Shown: in pieces, positions 16,521-25,285 of the stretch
How positions within the stretch are numbered: position 1 is the first letter of the stretch
Layout: each line of letters opens with the position of its first letter
NCBI RefSeq assembly: GCF_000716535.1
Contig: NZ_JNWV01000063.1
Span: forward strand, 1-35,385
Direction of reading: 5' to 3'
Length of the DNA: 35,385 nucleotides
Source: Streptomyces flaveolus
Lineage (GTDB): Bacteria; Actinomycetota; Actinomycetes; Streptomycetales; Streptomycetaceae
The notes under the pieces: generated by a model
Told to the model about the DNA's origin: nothing
The model's database searches: none
Seen by the model: only the letters and a program-made list of their open reading frames with translations
Position numbers and translations under genes: made by a program

Positions 16521-16855
16521 GCTGTGCGTTCCCTCCAGATCGCAAGGCGCCCTGAAGGTGGTTGCTGCAGAGGCGACTTGAGTACGCGTCAGAGCGGCGG
16601 CACAGTCAGTCCTCCCCCGCGATCGATCACGCTAAGTCCTAAGGTCGACACACTTTGCAAACCATCTCCACAGGAAGAGCAAAGAAATCACCTGCCGTGG
16701 AACGCAATAGGGCGCGCAACCGTCAAAAACGGTCTGCACTTGGGGACTTGGCAATCGGATACACATGGACCGCGTGCACACCGGCCTTCAGAATGCTCAG
16801 CGGCGCGGGGCCCACGGTGGGGACCGCATGAGACCTGCGAAGGATCCCAACGTCG
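16521..16855. promoter_or_regulatory. Divergent promoter region between the RHS toxin and LamG giants
   Basis: These 335 bp separate two divergent secreted giants and must hold both promoters and leaders. AT content rises at about 16620-16700. No protein gene is convincing, since small frames here lack ribosome sites except those of the two flanking genes. The element at 16719-16733 is listed separately. Confidence 0.6.
16719..16733. promoter_or_regulatory. Inverted repeat accgt-caaaa-acggt (candidate operator)
   Basis: A perfect 5-bp inverted repeat with a 5-nt spacer, 123 nt upstream of the 16856 start codon and close to the middle of the divergent region. It could bind a dimeric regulator acting on both genes. 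A chance match is possible, because a 5-bp arm is short. Confidence 0.3.
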
Positions 16856-19800
16856 ATGTCCGCCTTTCGCGCACCTGTACGTGCGTCCAGACGTCCCGCG
16901 GCAAGACCAATCGCTGTCGCTGTGGTCACGGCGCTGGCTGCCGGGGCCCTGTCGGTCACCGTGCCGGCCCATGCGTCGTCCGATGCTCCGGCACAGACAG
17001 CCGGCTCCGATGCGCAGAATGATCAGCCTGCAGCCGCCCCCACACGCCTCAATCCGACTGAAGCGGCGTCGGCGGAGGCGAAGGCAACCGGCAAGCCGGT
17101 GACCATCGACCAGCTCACCGACACCGGCACCACGGTGGTGGCCAATCCGGACGGAACCTTCACGCGGACCGACTCCTCTATGCCGCAGCGCGTGCAGCAG
17201 GACGGGAAATGGGTGCCCATCGATACCACCCTCGTGCGGCAGGCGGACGGAACCTGGGCACCCAAGGCGGCCGTCACGCCCGTGACCTTCACCGGTGGCG
17301 GCTCCGGCGCCATGGTGACCATGCGCGACGGGGCAGACAAGCTCAGCTTCTCCTGGCCGCACGCGCTGCCCAAACCCGTGGTTGCAGGAGACACCGCCAC
17401 TTACCCAGAAGTGTTCCCTGGTGTCGACCTGCAACTGACCGCGGACGCCTCCGGCTACTCCTCGATCCTGGTGGTCAAAACACCCAAAGCCGCAACCGAT
17501 CGGCGGCTACGCAAGCTCGCGCTGAACACCACCTCGAAGAACCTCACGCTGACCGCCACCTCGAACGGCGGGGCCCGAGCCACCGACAAGCACACCGGCA
17601 AGACGGTGTTCCACAGCGACACCGCACTGATGTGGGACAGCGCCGGCAACAAGACCGGCGGCCATCCGCCTGCCCGGATCGCGACCGCCGCCGCAGCCCG
17701 GGCCGAGCACAAGGCGGCCGCCGACGTCGGCAAGCACCGCGCCCAGGTGGAGGTGAGGCTCCGGTCAGGCAGGCAACTCCTCGGCCTGGATGAGAAGCTG
17801 CTGACCGCCAAGGCCACCACGTACCCGGTCTACGTGGACCCTGAGTGGAGTGGCAGGCCCTCCCAACTGGACTGGGCCCGCATCTCGGACAACGGGTGGA
17901 ACGTCTACAACTCGACCTCCACCACCGGCTCGACCAACGCGCGCGAGGGATGGGACAACTCCTACCCCGGCAACGGCGAACGCGCCCGCACCTACTACCA
18001 GATGAACACCAGCGGCATCAAAGGTGCCGTGGTCACCCACGCCTCGCTGTACGTCAAACAGCTGTCCGCCGCCTCCTGCTCCGACACCCCGGCCGCCGTC
18101 TACGGCACCGACCGTCCCGCAGGATGGAGTTCCTCCTCGCTGTACTGGGGCCATGAGCCCGGGGGGCGTACCAGCTCACTGGGCACCAATCCGAAGAGTC
18201 ACGAGGCCGGAACCTGCCCGGTCACCAGCGGTTCCGACTCCTGGGTCAGCCCACCGTCGCTTGAGTTCGACGTGACGTCCCGGGCACAGAGTGCGGCAGC
18301 CGGCGGCTGGAGCAGTATGACGCTGATGGTCCAGTCGCCCGACATGAACGACGCAACCCAGTGGAAGCAGCTCGCGTACGGCGGTGGAGCCACCATGTCC
18401 GTCACCTACAGCTACCGGCCCAAGCTCAAAAACGGCACCGGCACTCCCGCCATCAAGCCGTCCATCGTGAGCGCGGGCAACACGATGACCACCACCCACA
18501 CCCCCACACTGTCGGCACGCGCGGTCAACCCCGACCTCGCCGGCGGCAGCGAACTGGTGCGCGTCGACTACCACGTCTTCAACTCCTCCGGCACCCTGGT
18601 TGGCCAGGGCTTCGGCCCCAACCTCGACTCCAAGAAGCGCGCCCGGTACAACACCAACGGCAGTGACTGGACCACACCGAGCCTGCCGGACGGCAAATAC
18701 ACCTGGAAAGCCACCGCACAGAACGCCGCCGGTTACTGGGCCGGGACCGGCTCCGGCATCTGGACGAAAACCCAGACCTTCACCGTGGACACCAGCGCGC
18801 CACCGGCCCCCACCGTTACCTCAAGTCAGTTCCCGGCCAAACAAATCGGCGCGGCCTTCGACAGCAAGGGCACCTTCGTCCTGAGCAACAACCACACCAA
18901 CAACATCACCGGCTACCTGTTCCGCCTGGACGCCACCCTCGGCAACACGGTCTACAGCAGCAGCGGCGTCGTCCCCTGGGCGCCGGGCACGAAGATCACA
19001 CCAGGCCAGGCCTACTACGCGACTTCCGACAATGGCCCCGGTACCGGCACCTCGGTCATCAACGGCAGCGCCTCCCCCGCCTTCGCCCCCGGTAAAGCAG
19101 GACCACACACGCTCTACGCGAAGGCCGTGGACCAGGCCGGCTCGACTTCTCTCACCCAGACGGCTTACGCCTTCTACGCCGGCACCAGCTCCCCGACCTA
19201 CGCCTACGGCGACATGATGATCAGCGGCTGGACCGCCACCAACACCGACGGCACGACCACCACCGTGCCCAAAGCGACGACCACCAGCACCGGCGGCCAG
19301 CTGATCAGCCAAGCCGCCGGCAGCGGGTACGAGTTCGCCGACGGCTACCAAGCCATGCTCATCAACAAAAGCAGCACCTCCAAAGCCGTCAGCGGCGACA
19401 GCGCCACCTTCAGCTTCGACGTACCGAAAGATGGCCCCTGGAGCTTCGGGGTCAACCTGACCAAAGCCAAGGACTACGGCATCTACCGTCTGACCCTGGA
19501 CGCGGGCAAGACCACTCAGTCCACCTTGATCAGCGGCTTCGACGCCTACAGCCCCTACGTCACCACCCAGTTCCTCAACCTGGGAATCCCCAAGGACACC
19601 ACAGGTCAGCTCCTCACCCTCCAACAGGGCGTACACACCCTCACCCTCACCCTGACCGGCAAGGACCCCCGCTCGGCCGGCTACCAGGCGGGCATCGACG
19701 TACTGCGGCTCGCCCCGGCGCTGACCTGTGCGATCAACACCCCCGGCAGCTGCCTGAACAACACCGCCATTAGCACCTTCACCACGACGACCAGCCCGGC

Positions 19801-22800
19801 CGACGCCGACGGCTCGGGCAACAGCATCAACGCCGCCGACCTGACGAGCACCGCAGGCTGGCAGAGCAACAAGACGGTAACCATCGACGGCGCGGCCATC
19901 ACCCTGCCGAAATTCGGCACCGGCACCTACGACAACATGCTGGCCTCCGGCCAGACCATCACCCTGCCGAGCAGCGGCGTGGTCAACACCGGCGACTCCG
20001 TCGTCTTCCTCGCCTTCGCCACCGGCGGCGCCGCCAAGGACGCCAGCGGCACCATCACCTACGCCAAGAACAACTGCCTGGACACCAACGGCGACCCCGC
20101 TGAGCAGCCGTACAAGCTGGACACGGTGCCGGACTGGACCAGTGGCCCGGCCTCCGCGGCATCGATCGCTCTCGTTCACCAGAACCACAGCAATAACACC
20201 CAGACCAGCCCGAGCTCCGGCCTGAAGGTCTATGCCATCAGCGTCCCGCTGCAGTGCCCTGGTTCGGTCATCAGCAGCATTTCGCTTCCGCTGTTCACCA
20301 ACGGCGTCCAGGCCGGCCAGCCCAGCCTCCACGTCATCGGCCTGGGCGTGCGGCCAAGCACGATCAGCGGAAGCGGAACGAGCGCCCGGCACTGGGTCGG
20401 GACGTGGTCCTCAGTGCAGGACACCGCCAAGGTGCAGCTGTCCAGCGGGAGCAACGCCACCGTCAACGGGCAGACGCTGCGCATCCCGGCCCACGTCAGC
20501 ATCGGCGCCGATGACGACAACGGCGCCGATGACAACGGAGTACGTATCCACCTGTCCAACGCCATGGGCGCCGCGCCCGTGACGTTCGACGCGGCCTCCG
20601 TCGCGCTGCAGGAGGGCACCGCAGGCGGGGCCACCGCTGTTGCAACGCCTACAGCGGTGACCTTCGGCGGCTCCGCCTCCGTCACCATCCCGGCAGGCGG
20701 TGACACCACCAGTGACCCCGTCACCCTCACCGTCGCGCAGCAGGCAACTCTCCTGGTGAGCCTTCAAGTGCACGGCTCGGTGTCCAGCATGCCCGGCCAC
20801 GCAGTGGCTCGGACCCCCGTATGGGTCAGCAACGCCGGCAACCACACCGTTGACACTGCCGCCACCAACTACACACAGACCACATACACCGGTCTGCCCT
20901 TCCTGTCCGGCATCGACGTCACCACCCGGGCCTCCGCCCCTACCGGCTCGTTGGTCCTCTACGGCGACCAGAGCGTCAACGGCGACAGCGCAACCGGCGA
21001 CGGCCGGCACCACCTCAGCGACGCCATCACCGACGCGCTGGTCAACGACCCCGTCGGCAACAACTCCGTCGACTACGGCGTCCTGAACGCCGGAACCAAC
21101 AGCAGCAACCTGACCAACAACCTGCTCCCGCAGATCACCAACAGCACCACCCCGACCAACGCGCTCAATCCCCTGGACCGCAACGTCCTGGCCCAGGGCA
21201 ATGCACGCACGGTCCTCATCTCCACCGGCGCCACCGACCTACTCAACTGCACCGGTGATGCCGACACCTGCGCCACCAGCGTCGAGGCCGGGCTGGCCTC
21301 ACTCAACAGCCAGCTGAGCTCGTACTACACCGACGACGGCCAGTCCCACGACATCTACGGCAACCCGATCACCGAGAACGCCACCATCACCGTCTACCTC
21401 GCCACCATTCCGCCGTTCACCGCCGCCCACCCGGGCACCGCAGCACAGGAGTCGGCGCGCGAGCAGGTGAACAGCTACCTCCTCGACAACTACCCCTGGC
21501 AGGTCATCGACTTCGCAGCGGCCGTCTCCACGGACGGCACCGCCACCTCCTCGACCGTGAAGGCAGCCGACCTCGCCGGCGGCAATCCGTCCGACGCCTA
21601 CTACGCCGACCTCGCCTCCCGCTACGTCAACGACATCGACATCAGTGTGGTCAGCATCGCGCCCAACATGGTCGTTCCGCTGGCTACTGGAAGCGACACC
21701 CCCCAGGACGACTGGCAACTGGACAGCGACGGCACCGACGCAAACGGGGACAACCCGTTCACCGCGCTCGGCGGCGCCACCTTCGACTCCAACGGACCCG
21801 ACGCAGTCAACGCCAGCGCCGGCACGGCGTCCTTCGACGGCACCAGCGGATATCTGGAAAGCGACCACACCGCCGTGAACACCCTCGGCGACTACACCAT
21901 CTCCGCCTGGGTGAAGATCAACTCAGCGGTCGACGCCACCGCCATCTGCCAAGGCACCAGCCAGCACCAGGCGTTCTACATCGGCTACGACAGCGGCAAC
22001 AAGGGCTGGATGTTCCAGACCACCACCACCAACGACGCGAGCGCAGACTTCCCCACCGCCGAAGGAGACAACAGCACCGGAGCCGTGGGCACCTGGACAC
22101 ACCTTCTGGTCACCTACACAGCACCCGTCGACGGTGACATCAGCACCGGCGTGATGGCCATTTACCAGAACGGCACCCTGATGGGAACGGCTACCAACCC
22201 CACCCCCCAGTACGACTCCTCCCTGCCCCTGACCATCGGCGGCTGCATCAACGACACCGACACGACCACGCCGTACGCCGCCTTCCCCGGCTCCGTCTCG
22301 GACGTCCGCGTCTACCCGTACGCGATGCAAGCCGGCCAGGCCGGCGCCGAAAGCGTCATCGTGCCCTCCGGCTGGGACAAGGGCATGCCCGAGGACGAAT
22401 GGAAGCTCGCCGCCGACGGCACCGACACCGCTTCCCTCAACCCGCTGAACGCCTCCGGCAGCGCCACCTTCAGCTCCGACGCACCAAGCGGCATGACCGG
22501 CAGCGTCGCGTTCGACGGAAGCACCGGCTTCCTCAAGAGCAAGCAGAGCGCGGTCAACACACTCGGCGACTACACCGTCTCCACCTGGGTGAAGATCAAC
22601 TCCGCCCTTGGCACCACCGCCGTCTGCCAGGGCACCACACAGCACCAAGCCTTCTACCTCTCCTACGACAAGCCCAGCCAAGCCTGGATGTTCCAGACCA
22701 CCACCACCAACGACGAGAACGCCGACTTCCCCACCGCCGAAGGCGACAGCAACACCGCACCGATCGGCATCTGGACCCACCTCGTCGCCACCTACCGGGC

Positions 22801-23035
22801 ACCGGTCACCGGAGACTCCAACACCGGCACCATGGCCCTCTACCAAAACGGCAGCCTGATGGGAACCGCCACCAACCTCAGCCCCCAATACGACTCCTCC
22901 CTCCCCCTGACCATCGGGGGCTGCGCAAACAGCGCCTCAGCCACCACCCCCTACCTGGCCTTCCCCGGCTCCGTGTCCGACGTCCACGTCTACCCGCGAG
23001 CCCTGACGACGGCCGAAGTCAGCGCCCTGCACTAA
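16856..23035 (+). CDS. Giant secreted multidomain protein: DNRLRE-like, degenerate SGNH/GDSL-like, two LamG domains
   Basis: The product is 2059 aa. ATG 16856 follows GAAGGA (16839-16844). A Sec signal runs to about residue 40 (ARPIAVAVVTALAAGALSV, cut after AHA). Residues ~330-535 resemble the DNRLRE/jelly-roll region of actinobacterial wall proteins (TYYQMNTSGIKGAVVTHASL). A carbohydrate-binding-like jelly roll lies near 780-950 (DGPWSFGVNLTKAKDYGIYR). Residues ~1177-1605 match SGNH/GDSL hydrolases (RHWVGTWSSV, GVRIHLSNAMGAAPVTF, TVLISTGATDLL), but the nucleophile motif reads GDQS (1370-1373), the block III Asn is Thr 1460, and no DxxH block is visible. Two LamG domains occupy ~1618-1835 and ~1846-2059, giving a probable ligand-binding C-terminus. 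No sortase LPxTG motif or C-terminal membrane anchor is present, so it is likely released or wall-associated. It is divergent from the RHS toxin. Confidence 0.88.
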   Translation: MSAFRAPVRASRRPAARPIAVAVVTALAAGALSVTVPAHASSDAPAQTAGSDAQNDQPAAAPTRLNPTEAASAEAKATGKPVTIDQLTDTGTTVVANPDGTFTRTDSSMPQRVQQDGKWVPIDTTLVRQADGTWAPKAAVTPVTFTGGGSGAMVTMRDGADKLSFSWPHALPKPVVAGDTATYPEVFPGVDLQLTADASGYSSILVVKTPKAATDRRLRKLALNTTSKNLTLTATSNGGARATDKHTGKTVFHSDTALMWDSAGNKTGGHPPARIATAAAARAEHKAAADVGKHRAQVEVRLRSGRQLLGLDEKLLTAKATTYPVYVDPEWSGRPSQLDWARISDNGWNVYNSTSTTGSTNAREGWDNSYPGNGERARTYYQMNTSGIKGAVVTHASLYVKQLSAASCSDTPAAVYGTDRPAGWSSSSLYWGHEPGGRTSSLGTNPKSHEAGTCPVTSGSDSWVSPPSLEFDVTSRAQSAAAGGWSSMTLMVQSPDMNDATQWKQLAYGGGATMSVTYSYRPKLKNGTGTPAIKPSIVSAGNTMTTTHTPTLSARAVNPDLAGGSELVRVDYHVFNSSGTLVGQGFGPNLDSKKRARYNTNGSDWTTPSLPDGKYTWKATAQNAAGYWAGTGSGIWTKTQTFTVDTSAPPAPTVTSSQFPAKQIGAAFDSKGTFVLSNNHTNNITGYLFRLDATLGNTVYSSSGVVPWAPGTKITPGQAYYATSDNGPGTGTSVINGSASPAFAPGKAGPHTLYAKAVDQAGSTSLTQTAYAFYAGTSSPTYAYGDMMISGWTATNTDGTTTTVPKATTTSTGGQLISQAAGSGYEFADGYQAMLINKSSTSKAVSGDSATFSFDVPKDGPWSFGVNLTKAKDYGIYRLTLDAGKTTQSTLISGFDAYSPYVTTQFLNLGIPKDTTGQLLTLQQGVHTLTLTLTGKDPRSAGYQAGIDVLRLAPALTCAINTPGSCLNNTAISTFTTTTSPADADGSGNSINAADLTSTAGWQSNKTVTIDGAAITLPKFGTGTYDNMLASGQTITLPSSGVVNTGDSVVFLAFATGGAAKDASGTITYAKNNCLDTNGDPAEQPYKLDTVPDWTSGPASAASIALVHQNHSNNTQTSPSSGLKVYAISVPLQCPGSVISSISLPLFTNGVQAGQPSLHVIGLGVRPSTISGSGTSARHWVGTWSSVQDTAKVQLSSGSNATVNGQTLRIPAHVSIGADDDNGADDNGVRIHLSNAMGAAPVTFDAASVALQEGTAGGATAVATPTAVTFGGSASVTIPAGGDTTSDPVTLTVAQQATLLVSLQVHGSVSSMPGHAVARTPVWVSNAGNHTVDTAATNYTQTTYTGLPFLSGIDVTTRASAPTGSLVLYGDQSVNGDSATGDGRHHLSDAITDALVNDPVGNNSVDYGVLNAGTNSSNLTNNLLPQITNSTTPTNALNPLDRNVLAQGNARTVLISTGATDLLNCTGDADTCATSVEAGLASLNSQLSSYYTDDGQSHDIYGNPITENATITVYLATIPPFTAAHPGTAAQESAREQVNSYLLDNYPWQVIDFAAAVSTDGTATSSTVKAADLAGGNPSDAYYADLASRYVNDIDISVVSIAPNMVVPLATGSDTPQDDWQLDSDGTDANGDNPFTALGGATFDSNGPDAVNASAGTASFDGTSGYLESDHTAVNTLGDYTISAWVKINSAVDATAICQGTSQHQAFYIGYDSGNKGWMFQTTTTNDASADFPTAEGDNSTGAVGTWTHLLVTYTAPVDGDISTGVMAIYQNGTLMGTATNPTPQYDSSLPLTIGGCINDTDTTTPYAAFPGSVSDVRVYPYAMQAGQAGAESVIVPSGWDKGMPEDEWKLAADGTDTASLNPLNASGSATFSSDAPSGMTGSVAFDGSTGFLKSKQSAVNTLGDYTVSTWVKINSALGTTAVCQGTTQHQAFYLSYDKPSQAWMFQTTTTNDENADFPTAEGDSNTAPIGIWTHLVATYRAPVTGDSNTGTMALYQNGSLMGTATNLSPQYDSSLPLTIGGCANSASATTPYLAFPGSVSDVHVYPRALTTAEVSALH
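21707..23020 (+). repeat. Tandem internal duplication encoding the two LamG domains
   Basis: Two copies of about 630 bp are offset by 687 bp (229 codons). Matching landmarks are TLGDYTISAWVKINSA against TLGDYTVSTWVKINSA; MFQTTTTNDASADFPTAEGD against MFQTTTTNDENADFPTAEGD; and QYDSSLPLTIGGC in both. DNA identity is high across the middle, which suggests a recent duplication or gene conversion. Confidence 0.85.
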
Positions 23036-23050
23036 CCAATATTCGGCCGC

Positions 23051-23086
23051 GGGCCCGCCGCTCCTGTTTTCATGAGCGGCGGGCCC
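23051..23086 (+). terminator. Strong hairpin terminator after the LamG protein gene
   Basis: gggcccgccgctc (23051-23063) pairs perfectly with gagcggcgggccc (23074-23086), a 13-bp stem with a 10-nt loop, starting 16 nt after the TAA. It has no long U tract, as is usual for Streptomyces. Confidence 0.8.
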
Positions 23087-23125
23087 ACCTATACGTGCAC
23101 ATGGGTGTCCGTGGTTACTGGGCGG

Positions 23126-23650
23126 CTACAAAAGCCGCACTGGCAGCGCCTCGCTGCCGAATGCGGCCCGGAAGACGGACCTATGGAGCCGCTCGGCCTC
23201 GGCCGTGATGCCGCGCTTGCGGCCGGCCCGCTTGAGCGCGGCCTCCAATTGCGTGCGGGTCAGACGCGCGGCTCGGGTCAGCGTCGGGGCCGCCTTCAAG
23301 AGTTCCCGGGCCTCCGGCCGGCACAGACCGTTGCGCCAGGGCTCGAAGGCCGCCAGGGCGGCCGGGTAGTACTCACGCAGGAGAGAACGTAGCTGGTTGG
23401 CCAGCTGCTGACGGTTCCAGAGTGAGTCCTGCTGAGCACGGGCGAGCACGGCGACGGCCCGGCCGAGATCGCTGTCATTGGGCAGCGGCCGGTGGGCGTG
23501 CATGTCGGTGCGCAAGATGTTCGCCAGGACCAGGGCGTCGCCGGGGTCGGACTTCTTGCGCGAGACCGAATGCCGGTCGCGGTAGCGGGCGGCGGCCATC
23601 GTGTTGATCGCGAACGCCTGCCGCTTGCCGGTCCGAAGCACGTGGGGATC
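23126..23650 (-). pseudogene. IS110-family transposase, internal fragment
   Basis: Minus-strand residues from TGKRQAFAINTMAAARYRDR through KKSDPGDALVLANILRTDMH, NQLRSLLREYYPAALAAFE and ALKRAGRKRGITAEAERLH belong to the DEDD RuvC-like domain and the following helical part of IS110/IS1111-type transposases. KSDPGDA contains acidic catalytic-type residues. The N-terminal DEDD start is missing, because the sequence switches into the plus-strand integrase remnant at about 23650. The C-terminal domain with the catalytic serine is also missing, and the frame ends ALPVRLL at 23126. About 170 residues remain of a protein of about 400. It is dead. Confidence 0.85.
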
Positions 23651-24573
23651 TTCGAGGACGACAGCGAACCCTCCTTCGAGGGCTGGCTCGCCGAGCGTCT
23701 GGAGGGTCTCGCACCCGGCATCCGCTCGGAGGCCGAGCGCTGGACCCGCGTCCTGCGTGACGGTGGCCCCCGCAACCTCCCGCGACGGGAAGGCACGGTC
23801 TGGCTCTACCTCAACCGTGTCCGGCCGGCCCTGCTGGAATGGTCGGACCGTTATGACCACCTGCGGGAAGTGACCCGCGACGACGTCCGGACCTACATCA
23901 AGACACTGCACGGCCACCAGCGGCGTGACCAACTCGCGGCCCTGCGCTCGCTGTTCGCCTGGGCTAAGCGGAATGGGCTGCTTTTCCGCAACCCGACCAG
24001 CCGGATCAAGGTCGGCCAGTACGAGTACGGCGTGCTGCAGCCGCTAGTCCCCGCCCAGGTCGGCCGGTCCGTCGCGGCGGCCACCACCCCGGCAACACGA
24101 CTCATCCTTGCCTCGCAGCGGTGCACGCCGCCCGGGTCGCCCAGATCGGCATGCTCATGCTCGACGACGTCGACCTCGGCAACCGACGGCTGACCATCGC
24201 CGGACGCGTCCGCCCGCTCGACGACCTCAACCTGAAACTGCTGCTGGACTGGCTGGAGCACCGGCGAAACCGGTGGCCGAGCACCGCGAACCTCCATCTG
24301 CTGATCAACAACCAGACCGCCACCGAGACCAGCCGCACCAGCAACCACTGGATCAGCGCCTCGATGCGCGGCCAGGACGCGACGCTGGAGCGGCTCCGCG
24401 TCGAACGGCAGCTCGAAGAGGCCCTGACCTACGGGCCCGATCCGCTGCACCTCGCCCAGGTGTTCGGGCTCGACGAGAAGACCGCAATGCGCTACGCGGA
24501 CTCCGCACGGGCACTGCCGAGCACTCGGCATCGCCCTCGAGAAAAGAACTTGGCGCGGATTGATGGGACTTGA
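23648..24573 (+). pseudogene. Site-specific integrase/recombinase remnant, 5' truncated and frameshifted
   Basis: Beginning at the IS110 junction, the plus strand encodes IFEDDSEPSFEGWLAERLEG, GTVWLYLNRVRPALLEWSD and QLAALRSLFAWAKRNGLLF, a SAM-like core-binding domain of tyrosine recombinases. It reaches TTPATRLIL near 24107. The next residues are found in another frame (LAAVHAARVAQIGMLMLDDV from about 24110), so one base has been lost at about 24112. The rest reads LGNRRLTIAGRVRPLDD, LHLLINNQTATETS and FGLDEKTAMRYADSARAL, ending at TGA 24571-24573. The 5' end is cut off by the IS110 fragment. The family is recognised by its recombinase-like layout, but I cannot place all catalytic residues, so the function is likely but not certain. 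Confidence 0.7.
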
Positions 24574-24576
24574 AGA

Positions 24577-25092
24577 ATGACGGCCATGCAGACTCGACAG
24601 GCACGGCCTGATGACGCATCAGCGGTCGCCGGTGTTTACGTGCGCTCCTGGCAGGCGGCCTTTGCCGGTCTTGTCCCCCGGCACTACCTCGACGCCATGG
24701 ACCCAAGCCGCGAAGAGTCCGAGTGGAAGACACGCATCGCGGAGACACGATGGCCATCGTCGGGAGTACTGGTAGCCGAAACCGAGGCGGGGATCGTCGG
24801 ATTTGCAGGCTTCGGCCCGTCTCAGGAGACCCCTGCCGTCGCGGAAATCGGCACGCTTTACGCGATGCCCGAGCTCTGGGGCACTGGGATCGGGAAGCAC
24901 TTGATGCTGGCCACGTTGACGGCTCTCCGACAGGCCGAGTACACGCAAGCCACCTTGTGGGTCCTGGAAGACAATCGTCGCGCCCGGCGCTTCTACGAAG
25001 CTGCTGGCTGGCGCGCAGACGGCGCAGCCGTTGAAGACACCACCGGTGGGGCTTCTCTCAACAAGTTGCGGTACCGCCGCTCTCTTGGCTGA
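24577..25092 (+). CDS. GNAT-family N-acetyltransferase
   Basis: The product is 171 aa. It transfers acetyl from acetyl-CoA to an amine; the substrate is unknown. The N-terminal QTRQARPDDASAVAGVYVRS is the typical first strand and helix. The acetyl-CoA pyrophosphate loop is in PELWGTGIGKHLM (Q/R-x-x-G-x-G/A type) at about residues 106-118. ATLWVLEDNRRARRFYEAAG is the characteristic C-terminal N-x-x-A-x-x-F-Y-x-x-x-G-W motif. The start could be ATG 24577 or ATG 24586; both have weak ribosome sites. It follows the integrase remnant by 3 nt. It is intact, and the only apparently working gene between 23126 and 26990. Small-molecule resistance or protein acetylation are both possible. Confidence 0.88.
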   Translation: MTAMQTRQARPDDASAVAGVYVRSWQAAFAGLVPRHYLDAMDPSREESEWKTRIAETRWPSSGVLVAETEAGIVGFAGFGPSQETPAVAEIGTLYAMPELWGTGIGKHLMLATLTALRQAEYTQATLWVLEDNRRARRFYEAAGWRADGAAVEDTTGGASLNKLRYRRSLG

Positions 25093-25285
25093 CCCGCTCG
25101 GCGTCTTGTCCGCCCAGGGGACCAGGAACGGCAAGGTCGCGAGTTGGCCTCGAACCCACGGAAGCAACTCCGCAGAGCACGACGACGGACCCTTGAGTTC
25201 CCACCGAGAATCCTTCAGTTTGCGTGAACTCGCGGGACTCTCCAGGCGTGAATAGTTGCGGTACGGAAAGTGCCGCTGAAAACGA

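Noticed and set aside
18821..20392. 523-codon minus-strand frame opposite the LamG protein gene; also 21923-22888
   Set aside because: Antisense shadows with low-complexity Gly/Val/Asp content and no start signals.
25093..25285. Possible frames on both strands between the GNAT gene and the replication-relaxation pseudogene
   Set aside because: No recognised motif, no ribosome site and mixed codon composition; I see no supportable gene.
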